From: JARRKC01 sp963723965
GTDB taxonomy: Bacteria > Acidobacteriota > UBA6911 > RPQK01 > JAPXNP01
Assembly (NCBI GenBank): GCA_963723965.1
Contig: CAVRSV010000001.1
Location: 496,001-560,000, forward strand
Direction of reading: 5' to 3'
Length of the DNA: 64,000 nt
Program-made: the position numbers and the translations under genes
Notes under the pieces: generated by a model
Seen by the model: the letters and a program-made list of their open reading frames with translations, nothing else
Told to the model about the DNA's origin: nothing
Databases searched by the model: none
In this document: one piece after another, positions 33,019 to 41,233 of the stretch
Layout: each line of letters starts with the position of its first letter
Position numbering within the stretch: the stretch's first letter is position 1

Positions 33019-34020
33019 CTACTCGTGCTGAAAGGCCGAGTCGAAGGCTGCGGAAGGCGGCTGGAAATCGATGGTCCGCAGAAAGGCCGCCGCCTCCGTG
33101 GCGCCTTTTTCGCGGTCCATCCCCGCGTCCTCCCACTCCACCGACAGGGGACCGCCGTAGCCGATGTGGTTCAGGGCGCGGATGATCTCCTCGAACCGGA
33201 TCTTGCCCCGACCCAGCGAACGGAAATCCCAGAACCGGTCGGCATGTCCGAAGTCCATGTGTCCACCGAAGACCCCGGCCCGGCAGGGGGTGTCGGACCA
33301 GTACACATCTTTCATGTGCGCATGGAAGATCCGGTCGCGGAAGGTGTGCAGGAAGGCGATGTAGTCGACTCCCTGGTAGCCGAAATGGCTCGGGTCATAG
33401 TTGAACCCGAAAGCAGGGTGGTAGTCGACGGCCTGCAGGGCGCGCTCGGCGCTGGAGATGTCGAAGGCGATTTCGGTCGGGTGCACTTCGAGTCCAAAGC
33501 GCACGCCGAACTTCCTGAAGACATCCAGAATTGGCGTCCAGCGCCGTCCGAAATCCTCGTAGCCCTGCTGGATCGTGTCGGGCCCGACCGGCGGGAAGGA
33601 GTAGACGTAGGGCCAGATGCTGCTGCCCGTGAATCCATTGACGACGGTGACGCCGAACTTCGAGGCGGCCTCCGCCGTCCGCATCATCTCTTCGGCCGCG
33701 CGTCGGCGCACGCCTTCGGGATCCCCGTCCCCCCAGACATGGGCGGGGAGGATCGCCTGGTGACGGCTGTCGATCTGGTCGCAGACCGCCTGCCCGACCA
33801 GATGATTGCTGATGGCGAAGCAGCGCAGATCGTGCTTTTCCAGAATTTCCCAGCGCCGATCGCAATAGTCGTCATCTTCAAGGGCCTTGACGACCTCGAA
33901 ATGGTCGCCCCAGCAGGCCAGCTCGAGGCCGTCATAGCCAAAGGACTTGGCTTTCCCGCAGAGAGTTTCGAAATCGAGATCCGCCCATTGCCCGGTAAAC
34001 AAGGTAACCGCTCTGGCCAT
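33019..34020 (-). CDS. Sugar phosphate isomerase/epimerase-like TIM-barrel protein
   Basis: 333 aa of the xylose-isomerase-like TIM-barrel superfamily (AP endonuclease 2 fold). Candidate metal ligands follow the superfamily pattern: E in GLEVHPTEIAFD, D and H in NYDPSHFGYQ, H in FHAHMKDVYW, a later H/D pair (GGHMDFGHADRF) and a final E in LSVEWEDAG. No signal peptide is seen. Such proteins isomerise or epimerise sugars, inositols or keto acids; the substrate cannot be assigned. The start at ATG 34020 has GGGGGG upstream (cccccc at 34027-34032 on the plus strand). It lies downstream of hemQ on the same strand, but a 223-bp structured spacer separates them. Confidence 0.88.
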   Translation of the reverse strand: MARAVTLFTGQWADLDFETLCGKAKSFGYDGLELACWGDHFEVVKALEDDDYCDRRWEILEKHDLRCFAISNHLVGQAVCDQIDSRHQAILPAHVWGDGDPEGVRRRAAEEMMRTAEAASKFGVTVVNGFTGSSIWPYVYSFPPVGPDTIQQGYEDFGRRWTPILDVFRKFGVRFGLEVHPTEIAFDISSAERALQAVDYHPAFGFNYDPSHFGYQGVDYIAFLHTFRDRIFHAHMKDVYWSDTPCRAGVFGGHMDFGHADRFWDFRSLGRGKIRFEEIIRALNHIGYGGPLSVEWEDAGMDREKGATEAAAFLRTIDFQPPSAAFDSAFQHE

Positions 34021-34037
34021 ATGCCACCCCCCAGAAG

Positions 34038-34241
34038 AGATTTGCGATTTGAGATTTGAGATTTACGATTTAGATTTACGATTTTGTGCGCCGGTCGCGA
34101 CCGGTCGTGCGAGTTCATGTCAGTCCGTTTGAGTTCGGATCCTTTCGTGTGAGTGGGTGTCAATCCCGGTGCGATCGGCATCACTCCGATCGCACGAAAC
34201 GCCCCCAAATCGTAAATCGAAAATCGTAAATCTCAAATCGA
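34038..34241. repeat. Intergenic element: inverted heptamer-repeat arms around hairpins
   Basis: The left arm (34038-34085) is a run of GATTTNN heptamers (GATTTGC, GATTTGA, GATTTGA, GATTTAC and variants). The right arm (34206-34241) is the same run in reverse complement. Between them are a 14-bp perfect palindrome CCGGTCGCGACCGG near 34091-34104 and a perfect 10-bp hairpin GTGCGATCGG/CCGATCGCAC at 34169-34195 with a 7-base loop. The arms could pair to close a stem of 30 or more base pairs over about 120 bases. It fills the gap between hemQ and the isomerase gene and has no coding potential. Confidence 0.75.
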
Positions 34242-34243
34242 GT

Positions 34244-35053
34244 TCACGCCCGCAGCCGACTAAAAAGCTGGTCCGGCTCCAGACGAAGGCCGATGTAGAA
34301 TTTCCCAAATTCTCCGAAGCGCGCGCTGGCCTCGTCGTAGCGCATCTCGTACAGGAGCTTTTTGAAATAGAAGGGATCGTCGGCGAACAGGGTCACGCCC
34401 CACTCCCAGTCGTCCAATCCGATGGCGCCCGTCACCAACTGGCGAACCGTACTCTGGAACTTGCGTCCCGTGATGGCGTGGCCGGCCATGTACTTTTTGC
34501 GCGCATCGAAATCGAGCAGGTACCAATTCTCCTGGTCGCCCCGCTGCTTGTTCATGGGATAGAAGCAAACGACCTCGTGCTCGGGAATCTTGGGATAGAG
34601 GCGTTCGTTGATATAGACCTGCATGCGCTCCCGAAACTCAGTCATTTTCTGCTGATACACCGGAGAGTCGGGGGCCAGTCCCTCCTTCTCACGCAGCGTG
34701 CGATCGTAGTCTTTGTCCTGGGACATGTACTCGGAGATCTCGCTCATCGACACGAAGGCATCGACAGGCTCGAGCACTCCGCCCGGGAGAGAATTGAGGA
34801 ACGCAAACTCCGTGTCGTTCAGCATCTGCAGATCGGGTGCGATCATCATGATGGCGAGATCGGCCTTCAGCCCCCAGATCGAGTAACAGTTCAGCTGGCA
34901 GTTCTCGTGACGCCGAAACTCCTCGACCAGCCGGCCGAACTCTTCGATCCCGCGAGTTCTTTCCTCAGCCGCAACGGTTTCCCAGGCACGTCTATTGACT
35001 CGAAAAAAGAGGTGCGAGACGAACCAGCCCTCTTTGGCGTGAATTGGATTCAT
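34244..35053 (-). CDS. hemQ: Coproheme decarboxylase HemQ (chlorite dismutase family)
   Basis: 269 aa from the ATG at 35053. The family hallmarks are visible: SHLFFRVNR at the start, a SEYMSQ segment with Y109, VCFYPMNKQRGDQENWYLL with K169, and GHAITGRKF in which H192 should be the proximal haem ligand; GLDDWEWGVTLF and FGEFGKFYIGL close the protein. HemQ decarboxylates coproheme III to haem b in the coproporphyrin-dependent pathway of Gram-positive and several other phyla, including Acidobacteria. No other haem gene is in the window. The ATG lies about 4 bases after the predicted transcription start and has no ribosome-binding site, so it may be read from a leaderless mRNA. A longer frame upstream to 35113 covers the promoter and was rejected. 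Confidence 0.88.
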   Translation of the reverse strand: MNPIHAKEGWFVSHLFFRVNRRAWETVAAEERTRGIEEFGRLVEEFRRHENCQLNCYSIWGLKADLAIMMIAPDLQMLNDTEFAFLNSLPGGVLEPVDAFVSMSEISEYMSQDKDYDRTLREKEGLAPDSPVYQQKMTEFRERMQVYINERLYPKIPEHEVVCFYPMNKQRGDQENWYLLDFDARKKYMAGHAITGRKFQSTVRQLVTGAIGLDDWEWGVTLFADDPFYFKKLLYEMRYDEASARFGEFGKFYIGLRLEPDQLFSRLRA

Positions 35054-35063
35054 AGCAGGGCCT

Positions 35064-35093
35064 ACTATAGGACAGCGTTCGCCGCACTGACAA
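35064..35093 (-). promoter_or_regulatory. Promoter of hemQ
   Basis: On the minus strand TTGTCA (35093-35088) and TATAGT (35069-35064) are 18 bases apart. The -10 box ends only 10 bases before the ATG, predicting a leader of 0-5 bases. Confidence 0.6.
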
Positions 35094-35171
35094 CACGGGC
35101 GCCGTCGCGGCAAGAGTGCCCGGGCGGGTCTCCGCGGTCACCCGGATTAGAACTCAGAAATGGGGAAAGGG

Positions 35172-35177
35172 TATGAT
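35172..35177 (+). promoter_or_regulatory. -10 box (TATGAT) directly before the DsbA-like gene
   Basis: TATGAT ends 6 bases before the ATG at 35184, which places the predicted transcription start at or next to the start codon. The -35 region is weak. It is divergent from the hemQ promoter, within a 130-bp intergenic space. Confidence 0.45.
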
Positions 35178-35183
35178 GACCGG

Positions 35184-36224
35184 ATGAATTGCCGTTGGAT
35201 TTTGCCGCCTCTCGCGGCAGGTTTTCTCTTTCTCGGTCAGGCCTTGGGTGGGGATCCCGACCTGGTGGCCACGGGACAGGGTGTGGAAATCGATCGCGCT
35301 ACGCTGGAGCAGAGCGCCCAGGCCGATCTCGACAAGCTCGACCTCGAGCAGAAGCGTCTGGTCGCTGAGATGAAGAAGCGTCGCTACAACATCCTGTCTG
35401 AAAAACTACAGGAACTCGTGGGAAAGCGCGTGCTCGAGCTCGAAGCAGAGACGCGTGGCATTTCCGCCAAGGAGCTCTACGAAGAGGCAACCGCCGACGT
35501 ACCGCCGCCCACCGAACAGGAGATCGATCAGGTCTACGAGACGAACAAGTCCCGATTCAATCAGCCCAAGGAGCAGGTTATCCCGAGGATCGAGACCTTC
35601 CTGAAGCAAAAGAAATCGCGCGAGGCGTTCGTCGCCTACGTCGAAAAGCTGGCCAAGAAATACGATGTTCAGTACCACCTGGAGCCGCTCCGGTTCTCCG
35701 TCTCGACGGAGGGGTCGCCGACCCGGGGGCCGGCCGACGCTCCTGTAACGATCATCGAGTTTTCCGACTTTCAGTGTCCCTACTGCGCCCAGGCCCACGG
35801 GACGATCCAGAAGATCGTGGACAAATACGGCGCGAAGATCCGCCTCGTCTTCCGACAGTTTCCGCTGACCAACATTCATCACAATGCGCAAGAGGCGGCG
35901 GAGGCGTCCCTGTGTGCGGCGGATCAGGGCAAATTCTGGGAGATGTACGACGCTCTGTTCGCGGACCAAAGCAAGCTGGCGGGGCCCCAGCTCAAAGAGA
36001 CCGCCAAGACTCTGGGGCTGGACGAGCAGGCCTTTGATTCTTGCCTGGATTCGCACAAGTTCGCCACCGAGGTGACCGCCGACGTCAATGACGGCGTCGT
36101 CGCGGGTGTGTCCGGTACCCCGGCCTTCTTCATTAACGGGCGCCCCCTCAACGGAGCTGTCGACTACGACACGGTGGCCAAGATCGTCGACGAGGAGCTC
36201 GCCGCTACGGCCGGAACTCACTGA
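35184..36224 (+). CDS. Exported DsbA-family thiol oxidoreductase with a helical N-terminal extension
   Basis: 346 aa with a signal peptide (MNCRWILPPLAAGFLFLGQALG). Residues about 25-150 are helical and charged, resembling the SurA/PpiC N-terminal chaperone region (LVGKRVLELEAETRGISAKE, then EIDQVYETNKSRF). The C-terminal thioredoxin-fold domain begins at about residue 175 (PTRGPADAPVTIIEFSDFQC), has the redox motif CPYC and the cis-Pro segment SGTPAFFING. This architecture occurs in Acidobacteria and Deltaproteobacteria and is expected to form or isomerise disulfides in the periplasm. Start at ATG 35184 is preferred for its signal peptide; an ATG at 35160 is in frame but lies upstream of the likely -10 box. 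Confidence 0.9.
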   Translation: MNCRWILPPLAAGFLFLGQALGGDPDLVATGQGVEIDRATLEQSAQADLDKLDLEQKRLVAEMKKRRYNILSEKLQELVGKRVLELEAETRGISAKELYEEATADVPPPTEQEIDQVYETNKSRFNQPKEQVIPRIETFLKQKKSREAFVAYVEKLAKKYDVQYHLEPLRFSVSTEGSPTRGPADAPVTIIEFSDFQCPYCAQAHGTIQKIVDKYGAKIRLVFRQFPLTNIHHNAQEAAEASLCAADQGKFWEMYDALFADQSKLAGPQLKETAKTLGLDEQAFDSCLDSHKFATEVTADVNDGVVAGVSGTPAFFINGRPLNGAVDYDTVAKIVDEELAATAGTH

Positions 36225-36260
36225 ACAATCACGATTTGGGGATTGTTGCCGAAGGATCCG

Positions 36261-36285
36261 AGTTCCTGGTTCCTGGTTCCTGGTT
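36261..36285. repeat. Short heptamer tandem repeat (TTCCTGG)
   Basis: Three to three and a half head-to-tail copies of TTCCTGG occur just downstream of the DsbA-like gene. A related short array, TTCTCCCG in about four imperfect copies, lies at 36584-36616 on the other side of the interspersed element. Confidence 0.7.
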
Positions 36286-36329
36286 TCGAGAGGGCACACT
36301 CTTATTCTGCCGTGTCTCTGGTGGTCATC

Positions 36330-36575
36330 TTCGACGCCGCAGGCGTCCTTGGACTGCGGGAGCTCGCTCCCGCTTTCGATCCGCCACGGACACTCATGTC
36401 GACACCCCAAGCGGCGATCCGCAGAGTCCGAGGGATCCGGAGCCGTCCCGTCAGCGCCGGGACGGCTCCCATGACCGAGCCCTTTCACCGGAAAGCGGCA
36501 GCAAGCTACCGCAGTCCAAGGCGGCTTCGCCGCGGTGCCGGAGCAGTTCAATCCAAGAGGGCTGCGCCGCAATCC
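36330..36575. repeat. Solo copy of the interspersed palindromic element found in tandem at 50.8-52.1 kb
   Basis: The left end has the hairpin GACGCC-GCA-GGCGTC (from 36333) followed by a 31-base arm (36347-36377). The right end carries the same arm inverted (36491-36521, three mismatches) and the hairpin GCGGC-TTC-GCCGC. Both ends match the 237-bp units near 51 kb, whereas the central 110 bases differ. It sits between the convergent DsbA-like and decarboxylase genes. The stretch 36225-36652 holds only this element and the two short tandem repeats; open frames through it are chance products. Confidence 0.8.
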
Positions 36576-36652
36576 CCGGCGTCCCTCCCGTTCTCCCGTT
36601 CTCCCGCTCTCCCGTCCTCAGGTCCCCCGCCCGTCCCGCCAGTTCGTCAGCC

Positions 36653-38113
36653 TCAAATCTCAGCCCTGATGGCCTCGGCTGTGTCGACGATGGTCTGCCA
36701 GGCTTGGACGATGTGGTCCCGCGTCGTCTTGAGATTCCCGATAGCCAGTCGCAGCGTGAACCGATCGTGCAGCCGCGTGTGGGAGATGAAGAGGCGACCC
36801 GTCTGGTTGACCGCCGCCAGCAGGTGCTCATTGAATCGGTCGACGGCATCCCCTTCAGCGGCGATCCCGGGAGGGATCGCTCGAAAACAGACCGTACTGA
36901 AGGGCGCCGGCGCCAGTCTCTCGAACAGCGGGTGGGCATCGATCCAGGAGACCAGTTCCTCCGTCCACCGAATATGTTGGCGCAGACGCTCTTCGATTCC
37001 GCTGCGCCCGAAGTAACGAATCACCATCCAGAGCTTCAAGGAGCGGAAGCGACGGCCCAGTTGGAGGCCGTAGTCCATGAAGTTGGTGGCCGCCTCGGCG
37101 GACCGGAGGTACTCCGGGATCAATGAAAAGGCTTCCCTCAGCACTTCAGGCCGGCGGCAGAACAGCACGCTGCAGTCAATCGGAGTGAACAGCCACTTGT
37201 GCGGGTTGACCACGAGAGAGTCCGCCTGCTCGCATCCTTCCAGCACCCAGCGCTTCTCCGGCAGGATCGCAGCCGTACCGCCGTAGGCGGCGTCGACGTG
37301 GAGCCAGATGCCGTGTTCCCGGCAGATGGGCTGGATCTGGGCCACCGGATCGATGCTGGTGGTGGAGGTGGTCCCGACGGTTGCCGTCGCGCAAAAAGGC
37401 ACCCACCCCTCTGCCAGGTCCTCCTCGATCGCTTGCCGCAGAGCCTCCGGTCGCATCCGGAATTCGGCGTCGACCGGGATCTTGCGGATCCCGCTGAGGC
37501 CGATCCCCAGCGCCAGTCCTGCCTTTTCCACCGAAGAATGGGCCTGCTCGGAGCAGTAGAGTCGAAGGCGGCCGTGAGCGGGCGCCGTCCGGAAACCGTT
37601 CTCCCGCGCGTTCATGCCGGGTACGAGCTGACGGGCGGCGGCAACGGCGTGAAACGTCGACATGGACGCGGTGTCGTAGATGATGCCCCACAGTGGATCC
37701 CGAAACCCCAGCAGCTGTCGCAGCCAGTCGAGAACCAGCTCCTCCAGTTCGGTGGCCGCCGGGGAAGTCCGCCAGAGCATACCGTTGACATTGAAGGCGG
37801 CGGAAAGGAGTTCACCCAGGATTCCGGGGCCCGAACCGGTGATCGAGAAATAGGAAAAGAAGGCCGGGTGATTCCAGTGGGTCAGTCCCGGGACGATGAC
37901 CTGTCGGACGTCGTCCAGAATGGCCCCCATGGCCTCCCCGTTCTCTGGCGGTGCGGCGGGCAGCGCGGCCCGGATCTCTCCCGGTTGCGTTTGCGAGAGA
38001 ACCGGGTACCGGTCCAGATGAGAAAGGTAGTCTGCGACCCAGTCGACCAGTTCGTGGCCCCACTTGCGAAACTCGGCCGGATCCATGTCGCCGAGCGTTC
38101 GATGCTCATCCAT
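36653..38113 (-). CDS. PLP-dependent aromatic-L-amino-acid decarboxylase family protein
   Basis: 486 aa, group II PLP decarboxylase. The PLP Lys is in VNPHKWLFTPIDCSV, the cofactor Asp region is WLHVDAAYGGTAAI, and the TTSTTSIDPV segment contacts the phosphate and ring. The N-terminal DPAEFRKWGHELVDWVADYL is the family opening; the C-terminal half has FRSLKLWMVIRYFG. It decarboxylates an aromatic amino acid (Trp, Tyr, Phe or Dopa) to the amine; the exact substrate is open. It is cytoplasmic. It follows the DinB gene by 5 bases, so the two are co-transcribed. An ATG at 38113 is used; the inner ATG at 38086 is a possible alternative. Confidence 0.9.
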   Translation of the reverse strand: MDEHRTLGDMDPAEFRKWGHELVDWVADYLSHLDRYPVLSQTQPGEIRAALPAAPPENGEAMGAILDDVRQVIVPGLTHWNHPAFFSYFSITGSGPGILGELLSAAFNVNGMLWRTSPAATELEELVLDWLRQLLGFRDPLWGIIYDTASMSTFHAVAAARQLVPGMNARENGFRTAPAHGRLRLYCSEQAHSSVEKAGLALGIGLSGIRKIPVDAEFRMRPEALRQAIEEDLAEGWVPFCATATVGTTSTTSIDPVAQIQPICREHGIWLHVDAAYGGTAAILPEKRWVLEGCEQADSLVVNPHKWLFTPIDCSVLFCRRPEVLREAFSLIPEYLRSAEAATNFMDYGLQLGRRFRSLKLWMVIRYFGRSGIEERLRQHIRWTEELVSWIDAHPLFERLAPAPFSTVCFRAIPPGIAAEGDAVDRFNEHLLAAVNQTGRLFISHTRLHDRFTLRLAIGNLKTTRDHIVQAWQTIVDTAEAIRAEI

Positions 38114-38118
38114 CGCCG

Positions 38119-38601
38119 CTACCCCACCAGGCTTTCGTATCCCAGCATCTTCCGCAAATAGCCCATCTGGCCGATGTGGTAGGCCTCGTGGTAGACGAGA
38201 AACGAGAGGGCTCCACGCACCGACTTGTCATCTCCCGGCAGCGATTGCGGAGATTTTGCGAACAGCTGTTCGGGGGTCATTTTGGGCAGGGCCGTCAGCA
38301 AAAGACCGGACGTCTTCTCCCAGGACTGGAGGATCTTGTCCAGCTCGGGATAGACGGTCGGATCCTGAACGGCCGAGCCTCGCGAGAAGAGATCCGTCCA
38401 GGCGAAGTCGGCTTCTCCTCCGGCCAGCTTGAGCATGCGGCTGCGTGAGAGGGCGAGGTGCCCTGCAATCCAGATCAGCGAGTTGGATTGGGGGCCGCCG
38501 CGCCGATGCAGCTCCTCATAGCTGAGTTTCTCGAGGGCCGCCTTGAGCAGGAAGTCCCCCAGTTTCAGGTGGCTAGCAATCTGATCGAGCACGGGATCCA
38601 T
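38119..38601 (-). CDS. DinB family protein (putative metal-dependent hydrolase/transferase fold)
   Basis: 160 aa four-helix DinB/YfiT-like protein. The three metal-binding His expected for the fold are visible: one in WIAGHLALSR (about residue 48) and two in VYHEAYHIGQMGYLRK (about residues 138-145). The start ATG at 38601 has AGAGAGGA upstream. DinB proteins bind a divalent metal; members act as thiol-dependent S-transferases or have no known reaction, so no specific activity is claimed. It is first in a two-gene operon with the decarboxylase. Confidence 0.85.
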   Translation of the reverse strand: MDPVLDQIASHLKLGDFLLKAALEKLSYEELHRRGGPQSNSLIWIAGHLALSRSRMLKLAGGEADFAWTDLFSRGSAVQDPTVYPELDKILQSWEKTSGLLLTALPKMTPEQLFAKSPQSLPGDDKSVRGALSFLVYHEAYHIGQMGYLRKMLGYESLVG

Positions 38602-38742
38602 CTTTCAAAATTCCTCTCTTCTTCGAACCCTGTCTTGCCAAGGGAGGCGCGACCAGCACAGGGGCAGAGGCCTCCGGACTGCAGCACACTGTATCAGTGC
38701 GCCCCGGCCCGAGACAATCGGCCGCAGTCCGTCTCGGTTTTC

Positions 38743-38771
38743 TTGCTGCGCCCCGGCATTCATGCTACATT
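38743..38771 (+). promoter_or_regulatory. Predicted promoter of the OPT transporter gene
   Basis: TTGCTG (38743-38748) and TACATT (38766-38771) are separated by 17 bases. Transcription would begin near 38778, leaving a leader of just under 40 bases with a consensus AGGAGG before the ATG. Confidence 0.55.
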
Positions 38772-38815
38772 CCCGGCACGTTATCGGTTGGTCTTGTTGC
38801 CATCCAGGAGGATCA

Positions 38816-40819
38816 ATGAAGGACTCTCACATTGCGCCCGTCAGTGAATCCAGCGCTTCCTTCAAACCGTTCGTTCCCGCTGAAGCGAAGCTCCCGGAGA
38901 TGACCGTTCGGGCCGTCGCCCTCGGCGTCGTCATGGCTGTCGTGTTGGGGGCTGCCAATGCCTATCTCGGCATGAAGGCGGGACTCACCGTAGCCGCGAC
39001 CTTTCCCGCAGCCGTGGTGGCCATGGCAGCGCTGCGACTGTTCCGGGGGAGCATTCTCGAGGAGAACATCGCGCGGACCACGGCCTCGGTCGGTGAGGCG
39101 CTGGTCGCCGGGGCGATCTTCACGATCCCCGCGTTCGTCATCAGCGGTGTCTGGGAGAACCTCCACTATCTCGAAAGTACCGCCATCATGCTCATCGGTG
39201 GCGTGCTCGGGGTTCTCTTCGTGATCATGCTGCGGCGAACGCTGGTCGAAGAGGCCTCACTTCCCTTTCCCGAGAGCGTCGCCGCCGCCGAGCTCGTCAA
39301 GGCCGGACAGGGCGGGCAGACGGGCGCCATCTACGTGTTTGCGGCGATGGGGTTTGCCGGAGTCTGGGAGCTGTTCAAGAACACGTACGGCATCCACTTT
39401 GTGGCCGACCATGCCCGGACCTTCGTACAATTGGGGACCTCCAAGATCACCCTCATGGGGCAGGAGGTCTCTTATCGGGGAGGGCTGCTCCTGGAATCGG
39501 CCGCCGCTTCTCCCCTCCTGGTGGGGGTTGGTTTCATCGTTGGTCCTTCGATCTCGTCCATACTCTTCAGCGGTGCCCTGACCGGCTGGCTGTTGCTGGT
39601 GCCGCTCGGCCTTTTCCTGAATCCGGAGCTATCGGCAGGGATCACCTCATCCCAGCAGCTTCTCGACCTGAGCGACGCGATCTGGCTCCGACAAGTCCGT
39701 CCCATTGCCGTTGGGACCATGATCGTGGCCGCGTTCTATACGCTCTTCCGATTGCGCCATTCCCTCATCGCGGGAATCGTGAAGGCCGTCAAAGACCTGC
39801 AGGCCGCCAAACAGGGAACGGGCACGATCAACCGCCTCGAGACGGATCTGAATTTCAAACGCGTCGGGGTGGCCATCGCACTGTTGGCCGTTCCCCTGTT
39901 CTTCCTCTACTGGTACTTCAGTCAGTCCATGGAAGGATCGGCGATCCTGACGATCGTCATGATCGTCCTGGGGTTCCTGTTCGCGGCCGTCGCCGGCTAC
40001 CTTGTCGGCCTGGTGGGCAGCTCGAACAACCCCATCAGTGGTCTGACGCTGAGCACCCTGCTGATCGCCGCCGTCTTCATGGTTCTGATCGGCGTCAAGG
40101 GAAGCGACGGCATCCTTGGCGTTCTGGGGGTCGCCGGAGTCGTCTGCTGCACGGCCGGAATCGCCGGCGACATGATGCAGGATCTCAAGGTCGGTCACAT
40201 CCTCGGCGGAACGCCGTGGAAGATGGAGGCGGCCGAAATGATCGGGGTGGTCTTCGCCGCATTGGCCCTGGTCTACCCGATGATCGTCATGGACAAGGTT
40301 TACGGCATCGGCAGCGCCGCCCTTCCGGCACCGCAAGCCGGCCTGATGGCCCTCATGTCCAAAGGCATCGTCGGCGGAGAGATGGCCTGGCCGCTGGTGA
40401 TTGCCGGCATGTTTCTCGGCATTGCGCTCATTCTGATCAATGCGCCGGCGCCCATGCTGATCGCCGTGGGCATGTACCTTCCCTTCTACTCGACGGCAGC
40501 CATCTTCGTGGGCGGTCTGTTCCGGCTCGTTCTGGACCGCATCATGGCTAAGCGGGGCCTCAGTGAGGAACAACAGACGACCGCCATCAACACGGGGATC
40601 CTGATGTCGTCGGGATTCATCGCCGGTGAATCTCTGATGGCCGTATTGCTGGCGTTCTGGGTACTCGGGATCACGGCCATCGGCCTGCCCGAATTGCCGC
40701 AGATCATGGACAGCGCGGTGCTGGGATATCTGATCTTCCCCGTGCTCTTGTTCCTGCTCCTGCGGATACCGCTCCAGGCGGCGAAAAAGGGAGGGACTCC
40801 CGGTGTTAGAGTGGAGTGA
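38816..40819 (+). CDS. OPT family oligopeptide transporter
   Basis: 667 aa with about 14-16 hydrophobic transmembrane segments. The family signature NAYLGMKAGLTV is near residue 45, followed by EENIARTTASVGEALVAGAIF and the later GSSNNPISGLT and CTAGIAGDMMQDLKVGH segments typical of bacterial OPT proteins. It is a proton-coupled importer of peptides or metal-chelating peptide derivatives in the inner membrane. ATG at 38816 follows AGGAGG at ideal spacing; the upstream in-frame ATG at 38762 lies inside the predicted promoter. The stop overlaps the start of the PqqD-like gene. Confidence 0.93.
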   Translation: MKDSHIAPVSESSASFKPFVPAEAKLPEMTVRAVALGVVMAVVLGAANAYLGMKAGLTVAATFPAAVVAMAALRLFRGSILEENIARTTASVGEALVAGAIFTIPAFVISGVWENLHYLESTAIMLIGGVLGVLFVIMLRRTLVEEASLPFPESVAAAELVKAGQGGQTGAIYVFAAMGFAGVWELFKNTYGIHFVADHARTFVQLGTSKITLMGQEVSYRGGLLLESAAASPLLVGVGFIVGPSISSILFSGALTGWLLLVPLGLFLNPELSAGITSSQQLLDLSDAIWLRQVRPIAVGTMIVAAFYTLFRLRHSLIAGIVKAVKDLQAAKQGTGTINRLETDLNFKRVGVAIALLAVPLFFLYWYFSQSMEGSAILTIVMIVLGFLFAAVAGYLVGLVGSSNNPISGLTLSTLLIAAVFMVLIGVKGSDGILGVLGVAGVVCCTAGIAGDMMQDLKVGHILGGTPWKMEAAEMIGVVFAALALVYPMIVMDKVYGIGSAALPAPQAGLMALMSKGIVGGEMAWPLVIAGMFLGIALILINAPAPMLIAVGMYLPFYSTAAIFVGGLFRLVLDRIMAKRGLSEEQQTTAINTGILMSSGFIAGESLMAVLLAFWVLGITAIGLPELPQIMDSAVLGYLIFPVLLFLLLRIPLQAAKKGGTPGVRVE

Positions 40820-41190
40820 TGGCGCTCCGCAGCTGGTTCCTCGAATGCCGCCCGGTTCACCGCCTCGCCTGGGTGGAAGAGGACCAGCGGGTCATCGTCC
40901 TGCGGCCGCGGCTGGGTGAATCCAGGCTGGGTGTGAAAATCGCTCGGACCCTGGGATTTCCGGATTACCGGGTCCGCCTGGATGACATTGGAACGGCCGT
41001 CTGGAAATGGTGTGACGGGGAATCGACGGCCGCCCAGATCGCCGATCGGATGAGGGAGGCTTTCGGGGCGCAGATCGAGCCCGCGGAGGAACGGCTTCAG
41101 AGTTTCCTCCTCCAGATGACCCGGGCCCGGCTGATCGAAATCCGGGTCGCGGAGTGCCCTACAGACGTATCCCCCGATGCTGTAATCTAG
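40819..41190 (+). CDS. PqqD family protein
   Basis: 123 aa. The C-terminal two-thirds has the PqqD/RRE pattern: a beta wing (RVRLDDIGTAVWKWCDGESTAA) followed by winged helices (IADRMREAFGAQIEPAEERLQSFL, LIEI). PqqD-type domains bind leader or substrate peptides for peptide-modifying enzymes; stand-alone members with no radical SAM partner also exist. The ATG at 40819 shares its A with the TGA of the OPT transporter gene, so the two are translated as a unit. No precursor peptide or radical SAM gene is seen nearby. About 43 bases separate it from the PIG-L gene. Confidence 0.75.
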   Translation: MALRSWFLECRPVHRLAWVEEDQRVIVLRPRLGESRLGVKIARTLGFPDYRVRLDDIGTAVWKWCDGESTAAQIADRMREAFGAQIEPAEERLQSFLLQMTRARLIEIRVAECPTDVSPDAVI

Positions 41191-41233
41191 TAGCCGGCAG
41201 CACGCCTTGTTTGAACCCGAAGGGGATGGAAAA

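Noticed and set aside
36225..36652. Protein-coding gene between the DsbA-like and decarboxylase genes.
   Set aside because: Open frames exist in several phases, but the stretch consists of the palindromic element and short tandem repeats, and none has a domain or a ribosome-binding site.
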